Below, piece after piece: positions 23,836-34,711 of a stretch of DNA of 64,000 nt. Numbering within the stretch: the first letter of the stretch is position 1; every line of letters starts with the position of its first letter. The notes beneath the pieces were generated by a model that was not told where the DNA came from, made no database searches, and was given only the letters and a program-made list of their open reading frames with translations. Origin of the DNA: Ursus arctos. Its lineage: Eukaryota; Chordata; Mammalia; Carnivora; Ursidae. Location of the stretch: NCBI RefSeq assembly GCF_023065955.2, contig NW_026623056.1:90395256-90459255 (forward strand), in the 5' to 3' direction. The translations under genes were made by a program, and so were the position numbers.

Positions 23836-25004
23836 CCATCCTCTTCCTCCGCCCACACGAGAGCCCTTTCCACTTTGAGGTGGTCCAGCCTGGATCTCAT
23901 CCCTGCAGAGCCCAGCATGGTCAAGGAGTTGGTCTGGTCGCCCTCCTGCTCTGGGGGGAGGGGAGAGTTAAAAGTGTCTGCACCATTTGGGGGCCATTTG
24001 TCCTTCAAACTGAGGGGCGGGGCTCCCAGGAGGAGATTTTTCTGATTCCTTCAGACCAACACTCACGCATCGCATCGGGGACCACTGTGTGCCAGGTACT
24101 CCCACACTCGTCATTCTAGAAAATCCAAGACCGCTCTCCTGTCCTTGCTTTGTTCAGAGAACCATTTGACAGGCGAGGCTGGGGGCAGGCGCTGCGTGTT
24201 TGGGAACGAGGAGAGTTTTTCGAGTGCACTTCAGACTCGCGTCTGGCAGCAGGTCTGGTAGGAAACATCGGGAAGGCACGGTTTCCAATGTCCTTGGTTT
24301 TATTGCTGTTGGTCACCACTAACATTTGCTTTGTGGGTGATGTCGGTGTTTATTTGGTTATAAACGCCTATCTGCCTCCTGAGTAGCTGGCGATCACCCC
24401 CAGGGCGCTATGACCTCAGGAACCCCTGGTGCTCGGTGTAGAAAAACAAGCCGGGGAAATGGTTAGCTAGGTCTTCCCCGGAGAAAGGAGAAGAGGAATT
24501 GGTAATACAGACGCGTCCTTGTCACCGCTGCGAAGAAGGGGGCAGGAACGAGAGAGAGCCACGGCTCAGGACGGAGAAAGCCCTGGCTGAGCGTGGAGGT
24601 GGCCGTGTGCCGGGCAAGTCCCAGCCCCTGGGTCGGAGGGGAACGGCTTGAATCAACTTCCCCCACAGAGCACCTCCTTCCAGAGACCTGACTCAGAAGC
24701 CAGTCTGAGACCCGCCCACAGGAAGAGGGATTTTCCTCGCTGAGCTAGAAGTTTCGGGACCAGAAGTCACCCCATGGCCTCCTGCCTCATGCCTTTTCTC
24801 TGCCAGCGGCTCAGGAGCCCCGGCCAGACCCAGAGGCTGGGGTCAGAGGTCAGAGGGGCAGGAGCACGTGCACGGAGACGAGGGCCGGGCAGCCCCTGCT
24901 CCAAGAGGCGGGGCTTCTCACAAGGCAAGCCTGTCCCCAGGACGGAAACAGGGCCCGAAGTGACCCCCCCGGGCATGACTCTCGCAAGAAGCTCCTCAAG
25001 CAGC
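23836..25004. other. Intergenic, nothing recognised
   Basis: Unique sequence, GC-rich on the right; no supported exon. Confidence 0.5.
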
Positions 25005-25260
25005 ATGAGTGGCTTTAAACAACAGAAATGTCTGGTCTCTCCGTGCAGGAGGCCAGAAGTCTGAGATAAGGGGTCAGCAGGGCTGGGTCCCTCTGAGCTG
25101 GGGAGACTCTGCTCCAGGCCTCTCTCCCGGCTTCTAGGGCTTTGCCCACCATCTTCGGTGCTTCCGTGGCTTGTAGATGTACCCCACCCCATCTGTGCCT
25201 GAACCTCCCCACGGTGGAGTAGTCCCGAGCCTCCCACCCAGAGCCTTGCAAACCTCCGCG
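25005..25260 (-). mobile_element. MaLR-type LTR fragment
   Basis: GTGGCTTTAAACAACAGAAA, GGAGGCCAGAAGTCTGAGAT, TTCCGTGGCTTGTAGATGTA: same antisense LTR as at 5.6 and 14.2 kb. Confidence 0.6.
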
Positions 25261-25961
25261 GGCCCAGGGGTCACACATGGCCTTCATCTGTCTAGAAGGA
25301 TGTCGCAGGGTCCGGCCATCTGCCGCCAGAGCACGGAGGGCCACCCCCACTCCTCCTGGGCACCCCGAACTCCAGCAGGCATCAGCCCACGCCCGGGACA
25401 GCCCGGCCACAGTCCCTGCCTCCCGGCCCCGGCATGAGGAGCCCTCCGGTGGCTCTCGCTGGTGTAGTCTGCCGAAGGGCTTGGCCTAGTGTTTGCCAAG
25501 TCAGCCCCGAATCAAACAACTTCTGTGTAAGGAGTGGCTTCTGTGAACAGCACAGTCTGGCAGGTTAGACAAAGCAGGTGCAGGTGACCAGGAAAATACT
25601 CCCTGCGTGCACATTAGCAAAGCTCAGATGTGCCTTCGCTGCCGGGGGACCCGACGGGCCCAGCGTGTGCCCGGAAATTGCTCATCGAGTCACAGTCCTG
25701 GGCGTCACGCTGCCACCATGGCCTGGCGAGCCTGACTTCAGAATAGAGGGCCGAGGGTCTCCCACCTCAGCAGAAACAGGCCGCGTCCAACAGCACGACA
25801 TCCGCGTAGAGCGCCAAGGCCCCAGGCCCCAGCAGCCTCCCCACAAGGACAGCCTGGCCCCGTGGGGAAGAGTCCGATCGGAGGTTTTAGCCACCCTTCT
25901 GTTTAACCGTGCCCACAACCACAGCCTCTGATGCCCCTGGGCTTCCAGTCTAAAGGTGAAG
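25261..25961. other. Intergenic, nothing recognised
   Basis: GC-rich unique sequence with overlapping chance frames. Confidence 0.45.
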
Positions 25962-26118
25962 GGGGGGCGCCTGAGGGGCTCAGCCCGTGAAGAGTCTGCC
26001 ATGGCTCGAGCCTTGCGGGGGGCTCCCTGTTCAGCGGGGAGTCTGCTTCTCCCTCTCCCTCTGCCTCTGCCGCTGTCTCTCTCTTTCTCAAATAAATAAA
26101 ATCTAAAATAAAATAATA
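25962..26118 (+). mobile_element. CAN-SINE with internal deletion
   Basis: Head and 3' half present, centre shortened; ends in CAAATAAATAAAATCTAAAA. Confidence 0.9.
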
Positions 26119-26369
26119 CGATACAGGTGAAGATGTTCTGCGTTTCCCTTTTGTACACGAGAAGCACAGGGCGGACCCGTGTTCTGGCTTCAGTCTTGTG
26201 GTTCCTGACGATTCTTAAATAATTCCCAGGAATCAATCGTGCGTGTTCCCAGTGCCCTCGGTCCCGGGGCTCGCGGGGTGGGAGGAGGCCGGGGAGGCGA
26301 GGTCACCTTGGAGGAGCTCCCATGCTCGGCTCTGAGTGCCAGCTGACGCGCGACAGCACACGGCGTCAT

Positions 26370-26460
26370 GCTGTCCCACGAAGGCAGGACAAGTGTCCCC
26401 ACTCACAGAGGAGGAAGCTGAGACCCAGAGAGTTTGGCCGAAGTCTTGTCTGCCTTCCCA
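26370..26460 (-). repeat. MIR fragment
   Basis: CACTCACAGAGGAGGAAGCT followed by GAGACCCAGAGAGTTTGGCC. Confidence 0.5.
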
Positions 26461-27491
26461 GTCGGTGCCCTTCGTCGACACAACAGGACCATGTGTAACC
26501 CGCCACCGAGCACATCACAGAAAGGGATGCGGCACATCCGCGGGGCCTCCAGAAACCAGGGCTCGCTAGTCCCATCCAACGAGGCGGGAACGGGAAGCCA
26601 ACGCATTTTGGGAATTGTGATGAAATGGAGGTGGAGTCTTCCCTTGCAAAGGTGCCTGTGGGATTGTCACGTGGCAAAGGAAACAAGAGAGGACAGCTGA
26701 GTTCCAAACATCCTCGTGCATCCGGTTCAAGAGAGGCCGCTGGGACCACCACCAGGACCCCGCAGACACAGGTACGATGGGTGTGACACTGAGGGCCTGC
26801 TGCTTTGTGCCGGCACGGAGGTGACCCAAGCGTTTCCTGCAGCAAAGCATTCAGAGTTCAGTTGGAAAAGTACAGACAAGAAGAAAGCCGTGTATCGGGT
26901 CACACACTAGTTTTTCTGGTTTTTCCTTACATCTCAGAGTGAGATCAGTGGCTCTGGGGATGGAGCAGGTCCCCCTCACTGAGCTAGGCCTGACGGGCTG
27001 CAGGACAACCCCTCGGCCACCAGCTGGCCCTCTGCCAAGACTCTTGCTGAATCCTCCTCCTTACCGTCCCTCTCTTCCCTCACTTCTTCCCCACATCCAG
27101 GGGTGTCCCTGGCCCCACAGCCACCCCTCCTTGCTTTCGCCCTCAGTCCCTACCTGCGCTAATCCTCCAGGTGCCATCTCTCCAGGGCCCCTGCCTGGGC
27201 TCCCCGGGGCCGGTGTCCCCCGAGCCCAGGGCAGACAACCTGTCCCTCCTCCGGGAGCTCAGGGCACACGGGACTCCGCGGCACTCAGGACGGACAAAAC
27301 ATAACACAGCTAGAATTTGATTTTAGATTTTCTGACTCTGCTAAAGATCTAATTTTTCCTAAAACCAGGATTTCTGAGTGCGATGCTATAACCCCCGGAA
27401 GAACTTTACTGCATGTTGATCGAAGACCGCAACAAACCTTTTTGCAAACCTGTGATGCCTGAAAAGAGCAACATGTTTATTAAAACCGAAT
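26461..27491. other. Intergenic, nothing recognised
   Basis: Only chance frames seen, several of them Pro-rich. Confidence 0.5.
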
Positions 27492-27669
27492 AGGGGCACC
27501 CGGGGGGCTCAGTCAGGTAAGTGTCTGCCTTCAGCTCAGGACAAGATCCCCAGGTCCTGGGATCGAGCCCCCTGTCGGGTCCCACGCTCAGCTGGGGGTT
27601 TGCCTCTCCCTCAGCCTCTCCCCCTGCCCTCATGCTGTATCTTTCATATATAAATAAAATTGTTTAAAA

Positions 27670-27708
<39 letters not shown>
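27492..27708 (+). mobile_element. CAN-SINE with long (TAAA)n tail
   Basis: First of three SINEs in a row. Its tail is an (AAAT)n run of about 48 bp at 27661-27708. Confidence 0.92.
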
Positions 27709-27726
27709 AAAGAACCTAATAAATGT

Positions 27727-27882
27727 GGGGCACCCAGCTGGCTCAGTCAGGGGAGCACGCCACTCTTGATCTCGGGATTGTATGTTCGAGCCCCACATTG
27801 GGGGTACGTATTACCTAAAAATAAAATCTTAAATTAATTAATTAATTAATAATAAAATCCTTAATCTTAAAAAAAAAAAACA
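27727..27882 (+). mobile_element. Short-type CAN-SINE
   Basis: Second of the trio: TTCGAGCCCCACATTGGGGG, then ACCTAAAAATAAAATCTTAA and a TTAA-rich tail. Confidence 0.92.
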
Positions 27883-27892
27883 AAAACGAATG

Positions 27893-28100
27893 GGGCTCCT
27901 GGGTGGTTCAATCAGTTGAGCATCTGCCTTGGGCTCAGGTCATGATCTCAGGGTTCTGGGATTGAGCCCCGCATCAGGCTCCCTGCTCGGCAGGAAGTCT
28001 GCTTCTCCCTCTCCCTCCGCCTCCTCGCCCCTGCTCATGCTCTGTCTCTTTCAAATAAATAAATAAAGTCTTAAAATAAAACAAACATTTTTAAAAAACG
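27893..28100 (+). mobile_element. CAN-SINE
   Basis: Third of the trio. AAAAACGAAT occurs just before it and AAAAAACGAAT after it, consistent with a target duplication. Confidence 0.92.
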
Positions 28101-29887
28101 AATAAATGAATCTTTAGAAAAACAATCCAGAGTCTACCCATTTCCAAGTGGCTCTCACGAGGAGCAAGGGGTATCGTGAGGGGAAACGTTCTGTGACCTC
28201 TGAAGATCAGTCATGTCTGTCCTGGTGGTGGAGGCGAGGGGGGCAGCGACATGACCCGTCCGGAGAGCCACCAGGGCAGGTCAGGAACGCCACTGGAGGA
28301 GAAGGGGAGATGGGGTGGGGGCGGGATGCTAACCAGGAGCGGGGACAGTGCACAGAGGGCCCTCACTGGCCCCGATGGATACTCTTACCTCCCTCCAAAG
28401 ACTGGCTTCCTGGGCACCCCTGAGCTGGGGACCGCCCTGGGCAGAGGACGGGAATTTCTGGAGCCCCTGGCTCAGCAAAGCTCTGCAAACAGATCAAGTT
28501 CCGAGACACCTGTCCTACCTCAGTGAACACCATCAAGCCGTTAAGCTCAAGATCCTAGGACTAGATGTTTGCCGGCTTCTTCCCTGATCTGTGAGCCGGC
28601 AGCTGCTGAACCTCGTCACTGCTCACTACTGTGTTCCCAGATCCCATTCTGCCGGAGGAGTGCAATTATGGTGTCACCTTTGCATCCTGAACACCTGCCG
28701 GGGGGATAATGAAGCAGGTGACACCTGAGAGGGTTGCGGGGCCAGCTGACAGTCCCCCAGGAGCTAATGACTTTTGGACACATTCTTGGGGGCGGAGGCA
28801 GGATGGGCGGCTGGTGGTTCCCAGAGGAGCTGTCAGTGCTCAGCAGGGAGGTCAAGGCTTGTTCCAAAAGGCCAATGGATCATTAACCTAATTAGCATGA
28901 TAAACTGGTATTTTCCGACCGCCCTGAGCCAGGAGTTAAAGCAGATGAGGCCCCTTAGGAGTAGGGTGTGGACTGGGATGGCCCAAGCATCCCCATTCCC
29001 AGGGAAATTGCTCCCTGGGGGTCCTCGGGCCACCACCCGGAGAGGGGTCTGGAAGTTGACTCCTAAAGACTCAGGTGGCTCAGGATGGGGAAGGACCCTG
29101 TGCAGGAGGCCACTCTTTGGGGAGGAAAGAAAATAAGCAGCTTAGTAGGAATGAGGCTTACAGTTTCTTCAACTCAACCCTGCTTTCCAGGATTCGCCGT
29201 CCTTGGCCACTTGCTTCTGGGAACTTACTCGCTTAGAAATACCCCCACTCTGTTGTTCCTTGAAAACAAAGAATGGAAACATTAGAAAAACCCTTTCGTT
29301 ATCTGGTACAGTGCTACACATGGACACAACCATGGGGGAGATAAAAGCCTTGGCTTGTAGCCGCCAACAAAGAGGGATTCATTGACTCTGCTGAAAGAAA
29401 CGCATACAGCAGACAAACCAACGCACGCCTTCTTCTTCTTCTTTTTTTTTCCCCCAATATATTTTAGCTGGAAGAAAAAGTTTAATTTGGGGGAGGAGAA
29501 ATCAGTTGGGGACTGAACTTTCTCAAACCGATCGGATATCGACATCCATATTGAAAAAGGAAGCCCATACACAAGCACCCTGTCCGCTGGGCAGGGCACC
29601 CTGCAGAAGTGGTCGTTGGCCATAATACAGTGATTTCCCAAGATGGACCTACTTACAAACTGGCTATAGTGTCACTGGAGCTCATTTCAATTATGTCTGC
29701 AGCTCTGAGGACGGATTGCAGACAAGACCCGGCCAGTCCCTTCAGCTTCGGAGAGCAGCTCTGCAGGCCAAGGAGAAAGTGTCGGAGCTGGTGAGGACGG
29801 CAGGGCCAGCCCAGCCCATGAAGTGATTGGGAAGGGGGGGAAGCACTTGCAGACAGAGTGGGGTCCAGGTTCACAAACCCCTGCCGC
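28101..29887. other. Intergenic, nothing recognised
   Basis: A pyrimidine run lies at 29428-29455. No gene supported. Confidence 0.5.
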
Positions 29888-29939
29888 GGGTAGATGCATC
29901 TTGGGTATGCAAAGGGTAGATGCATCTTGGGTATGCAAA
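29888..29939. repeat. Perfect 26-bp tandem duplication with octamer-like motif
   Basis: The unit starts GGGTAGATGCATCTTGGGTA and ends TGCAAA, at 29888-29913 and 29914-29939 with no difference. Each copy carries TATGCAAA, one base short of the POU/octamer motif ATGCAAAT. Confidence 0.95.
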
Positions 29940-30736
29940 CACTTCATTTTCCTCCAACACAAGGCATTTCCTGTGAGTTCAGTGCTGGAGCTGCAGGTGC
30001 TGAGCTGGGGGCCTGTGGAGGTTGGGCCTGGATGCAGCAGTGGATGGGGGCGGGCGTGGTGCAGCTTCTCTGGGAAGACACTGCTATGTCTCCTGCTGTG
30101 TCCCCTGAGAACAGCGACCCTGAGTTCCAAACCCCAACCCCACGTGCCCAGAGAAAGTCAGACCAACTCGTCTCTGCTGCTGCTCTTGGTAGCCTCTCCT
30201 TTCCTCATCCTAGACACCTGCCCCACGTGGGAGCACACTGAGAGCAGATGCCCAGGGGCTGACGGCTTATGTTCAGTCTGTAGATCGTCTGCTCCTGGGC
30301 AGGGTGTGTGTGTGGCACGTGTGGTGTGTAGGTGTGTATGTGTGTGTGTGCGATGAAGGAGGGCAGAGGCCGCTGTGGACTAGGTGGTCGAGAATCCGCC
30401 TTGAGGGCATGAGTGCAAGCAGAATTAGGGGTCCCCAGAAAGAGAACGATGAGATACAGCTTTCTTGACATAAGAAGGGTCATTGTGGGCTCCGGCCATC
30501 CGGGGATCTGTGCCTGACCAGCACTACCTGCCCAAAGCACATTTCTTGCAGAACCTCCTGGGATATGTCAAAATTGCAGAAGAACAGAGCCCCATAGTTA
30601 AGGACTTTAGGGGAAGAAAAGAATGTAAGAACGAACAGCCACCATCGGGCCAGGAGATAGCCTGATGGTATAGGGACAATCAATCAGTGATGAAACTCCC
30701 AGGGCTGGTTCAAAAGTAAAGATTGGCCTAACACTT
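29940..30736. other. Intergenic with a GT-rich patch
   Basis: Imperfect GT repeat at 30303-30351; nothing else supported. Confidence 0.5.
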
Positions 30737-30850
30737 TTTTTTTTTAATATTTTATTTTTAAGTAATCTCTACACCCAGCGTGGGGCTCGAACTCACAACA
30801 CTGAGACCAGGAGTCTCAGGCTCCAACTACAGAGCCCCCCAGGCACCCCG
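30737..30850 (-). mobile_element. Short-type CAN-SINE, antisense
   Basis: Poly-T start, TTTATTTTTAAGTAATCTCT, GGGGCTCGAACTCACAAC, end CCCCAGGCACCCC. Flanks GGCCTAACAC / GGCCAACAC. Confidence 0.9.
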
Positions 30851-31011
30851 GGCCAACACGCTCTTGAGTTATCACTGCAGGATCTTAACTCCGTGAGCTC
30901 GCAGATTCCAGACCAACTGGACCCAGAGAACTGATGATGTCGTCCCTGGCCAGCCCTGTGGCTTCCATCACCGGGGACCTGGACTCTGTCACTTAAGATG
31001 GCTTTTTCCCC

Positions 31012-31104
31012 TACAGTGCCTGGGTGGCTCAGTCAGTTAAGCACTGGCTCTTAATCTCAAAATCTTGAGTTCAAGCCCTGCATTGGGCTCCATGCTGAGT
31101 GTGG

Positions 31105-31137
<33 letters not shown>
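31012..31137 (+). mobile_element. CAN-SINE, 3'-shortened, 32-base A tail
   Basis: The body stops after CATGCTGAGTGTGGAGC and runs into an A-run at 31108-31139. The duplication AAGATGGCTTTTTCCCC (30995-31011) recurs at 31138-31154 with one mismatch. The long pure A-tail suggests youth. Confidence 0.93.
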
Positions 31138-31141
<4 letters not shown>

Positions 31142-31154
31142 TGGCTTTTGCCCC

Positions 31155-32371
31155 AAGTCATACTGCGACCCCCCTTGCATAAGCCCCATCATGAATGTGC
31201 ACGGGACCTTAGCATAAAGCTTCCCCAGTTCTGTGGTTTAAGGAGACCCAGCTTCAAGAAATATCCCCAGTGTTCTTCTTTGGTTGTTCCAAGTACCACC
31301 TTCCCTGTCCTATTCCTGGGCTTGGTTGGTTGTGCCCTTTGGCTCGCGACCGCCAACAAGAGGCGAACCCAGCTTCGGGTAACATCAGGACTTGGTGGTG
31401 CTTTTCAGACGGGGATAGACAGAGCCCGGTCGGAGCTGCTGTCTGGGAGAAGCACGTCCTACGTCACTTGCAGAGCCAGCCGTGGGGGACGCGGGGTCCG
31501 GCCAGCAGGAGCACAGGACACCCCTGCAGAAGTGACTGAGCCCCGGTGTGAGATCTCCTCACCTCTACAGCAATAGTGAAGGGACCCTGGGAGTGTCGTG
31601 ACCATGGGGATGTATAGAGGTGACAGAGGAAGACCTCCAGGGTTGCTAGCAAAGCCCTTAACGCTATTTTTCTTCATGCCCTGCAATACTGTTTTTTTAA
31701 TATTGTAAAATACTCATGCAGCATAAAATATAAATATTTTATTCAGGCATTGGGATCATCTATTCTTCCCATCCTCTAGAGATGCTCGGTAACAAAGCCC
31801 TGATGTCTTCTCTGAATTTCTGTAGGATCTTGCATTTTGCAAAATATTGTCAATACAAAATCACCGTGTACCCGGTACCTACGCGCCAGCTTCCCCTGGA
31901 GGTCGTCTGCGTAACCCCTCTGCCCCGTTGTCTCGAGCGCACTGTGAAGGTGCTCACGCGAGTTGTGTCTTTCCACAGCGTCAGCTGCATTCAAGCATAA
32001 AGCCATGTGAAATCACAACTGTAAAGCAGGTTCAGGCTTCCGAACCCAATGACAATTCACCATGTGACTAACTTGGCTTCTTACACGGCACACAGAGCAG
32101 GACAGAGGACACACCACACAACAAACAAGATAACAGAGGGGAGCAGGAAGTTAACGAACCAAAGGCAAAGTCAGTCTGTGGGTGCGCAGTTGAGATATGG
32201 CCTCTGTCCTGCCGGGTCAGCCCTCCGCACTTACCGCTGTTATGTTCCAGCAGGGAGGGATCTCGGTTCCTCTTGGAGATCAGTCAGGCAGAGCCGCCGG
32301 CGGCCACTGCCTGTTTGAAGGGGTCAGACGTGGAGGGGTCAGTGTCTGAGGAGCCTGACCGTTTGCTGCCC
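31155..32371. other. Intergenic, nothing recognised
   Basis: AT-rich patch at 31685-31745; no exon or clear repeat. Confidence 0.5.
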
Positions 32372-32381
32372 CAATCCTTCC

Positions 32382-32570
32382 CCTTTTTATTTATTTATTA
32401 AAGGTTTGGGTTATTTATTTGAGAGAGAGAAGAGCACAAGCAGGGGGAGCAGGAGAGGAGAAGCAGACTCCCTGCTGAGCAGAGAGCCGATGAGGGGCTG
32501 GATCCCAGGACCTTGAGATCATGACCTGAACCAAAGGCAGACGCTTAACTGACCAAGCCACCCAGGCGCC
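32382..32570 (-). mobile_element. CAN-SINE, antisense
   Basis: Flanked by the perfect 10-bp duplication CAATCCTTCC at 32372-32381 and 32571-32580. Confidence 0.94.
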
Positions 32571-32580
32571 CAATCCTTCC

Positions 32581-33293
32581 AGTCCTGGGTCCCCGCAGAC
32601 CTCCTCTGCTTCTGTTCGTTATCAGTTCTGGGGGGTCAGCTGATGCTGGTCCCGGGGTATCTCCTGGCTGCAGTCCCTTAACTGCTTGTATCGTTGCTTG
32701 ACACAGGCTCCTGCTTGACGTGAGAGACTCCATGTTGCTCTCTACACCCATGCTTTCCTCTTCTGTGAAACTGGGTGATGGTTTATAAATGACTAGGTAA
32801 AGGCGGGGCGTCTATACCTGTGTACCCACTGAGTGCCCAGTGAATGTGAGCCAGCCTCCCCAGCTGGTCGCCATCGGGCAAGCTCTCTGTTTTGCCTCAG
32901 CAAGTGGGTTCCAGGGCCAGTTGCCTGGTTGGTAGAAGACACCCATGCAGGTGAGCCTCGGGGTGGGCAAAGGAGCAAAAAAGGAAGGAGGAAGAGAGAA
33001 AGAGCCCTGCTGAGCCCAGTACGGGAAAGAAAAGCAGACCAGGCACGGGCCCAAATACAATGGAGTACGTCTCTATTCTCCTCTTCTGCTTTCTTCCCAG
33101 CAGAATTTCCAAGCACCCGGAAGTCTGGGCACATCCAGCACCATCCTGGGTCCTCTCTCACTAGAGGTCCAGTTGAAAATCGTGACTCGGAACGTCCCTA
33201 ACCAAACCTGCTCGCATTAACAGCATTTTCAAAGCTTGCAGATCTTAATTCCAAAAGAACATAAGGACTTTTTTCTAAGACTTTATTTATTTG
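32581..33293. other. Intergenic, weak MIR-like core
   Basis: CCTCTTCTGTGAAACTGGGT at 32757-32776 resembles MIR. 33276-33292 may be a scrap of an antisense SINE tail. Confidence 0.4.
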
Positions 33294-33502
33294 GGGCACC
33301 CGGTTGACTAGTTGGTTAAGTGTTTACCTTCGGCTCAGGACATGATCTTGGGGTCCTGGGATCGAGCCCCGTATCAGGCTCCCTGCTCCGTGGGGAGTCT
33401 GCTTCTCCCTCTCCCTCTACTCCTCCCCCCACTTGTGCTCTCTCTCTCTCTCACTTTCTCTCTCTCAAATAAATAAAATCTTCAAGAAAGAAAGAAAGAA
33501 AT
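33294..33502 (+). mobile_element. CAN-SINE
   Basis: GGGGCACCCGGTTGACTAGT head, CT microsatellite-like body, AAATAAATAAAATCTTCAAG and (GAAA)n tail. Confidence 0.92.
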
Positions 33503-33743
33503 GTGCTTCCCCTGTATAACCTGTGAATCAACTGCATCCGTGGGAACATGTAAAAAAGGATCGACAGAATTCCCTCAATGTTTAGTGACAAAACCATGAA
33601 ACATCGTGTCGGTCTTTTGCCAACGTAAGTTTCCATGACCATTCACTTGAAAATCACTTAAACCCCTATGGCATTATTTTTTAATATAGGTTTTATTTAC
33701 TAGGATATTCTTGTTAATAGCTCCAGAAATTTCGGTGTTCTCG

Positions 33744-33905
33744 GGGTCCCTGGGTGGTTCAGTCAGTTAAGCTTCCTACTCTTGGTTTCGGCTCCGGTTA
33801 CCATCTCAGGGTCCTGAGACTGGAGCCCCGGGCGTGGAGCCTGCGTAGGGTTCTCTCTCTTCCGCTCCCTCTGCGCCTCCCCCATCTAACAAAAAAAGAA
33901 AAGGA
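33744..33905 (+). mobile_element. CAN-SINE, diverged
   Basis: TCCCTGGGTGGTTCAGTCAG head, ACCATCTCAGGGTCCTGAGA core, short A-rich tail. Confidence 0.88.
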
Positions 33906-34171
33906 AACAAGACTTCTTCGGTGTCCTCAGCTCACTCTTCCGGCCTTTCCTTGATAGACTGTTCTTTTGGTCCACATACACTTGGACCATCTCCAGGTCC
34001 AGAAAATGAAGAGTGGGTTCCAACCACGGGTGCCGGGCCCAAGGCACTGCCACTGTCATAGTTCAGTGGACGGTCCCACTCACCCAGGAAGCAGCACAGC
34101 CTCCCACTCACAAGAGTAACGTGGCTGGACTCACCCCAGGGTGCGCTGACGGCAGCCCAGGGTGGTGATGG

Positions 34172-34587
34172 TGTGTTTGGGAGTCGTGTGGTTGGGGTCC
34201 GGTGATGCCGGCCAAGAAAGATTTCTTGAGATGTCGTCGGTGCAAAAAGTGGCTTTATTACAGCAAGGGGATGGGACCTGTGGGCAAAAACAGCTGCTGC
34301 CCCAGGACTGTGAGGGGTGACTGATTATATACTTTGGGGTTGGGGGAAGTAAAGGGAAGGGAAATTCCAAAATCGCTTTCGTATGCTAAAGAGGACACAC
34401 AGGTACCAGAGGCCCTGCCTTTGTTAAGTTAAGGCTGTTTTTCCCAGCAGCCAGGCATTAACCTGAAGACTGTTGGGAGTTTCCCGGAGGAAGGTTATAC
34501 TCTGATGTCTCAAGTATTTGTCAACGGGCTGCAGGTTATAAGGACATTTAACTTTACCTCCATTTCCTTCGGCCTTTGTTTCCCACA
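34172..34587 (-). mobile_element. ERV long terminal repeat, antisense, apparently solo
   Basis: Starts with TG and ends with CA. On the minus strand it has a TATA-like GTATATAAT (complement of 34326-34334), and downstream of it AATAAAGCC (complement of about 34249-34257) as expected for the U3-R order. It resembles a carnivore LTR family I cannot name. No internal retroviral genes are adjacent. Confidence 0.6.
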
Positions 34588-34711
34588 CCAGGGGCAGGAA
34601 CCACAGGAGCCAAGAGGACTTTTAAGGACCACCCAGAGTGTAGGACACGCTGGGGCTCTAGGAAGGAAGAGGAGCCCTGGGGGGGCACTTTTGCCACCCC
34701 TGTAATTCCTT

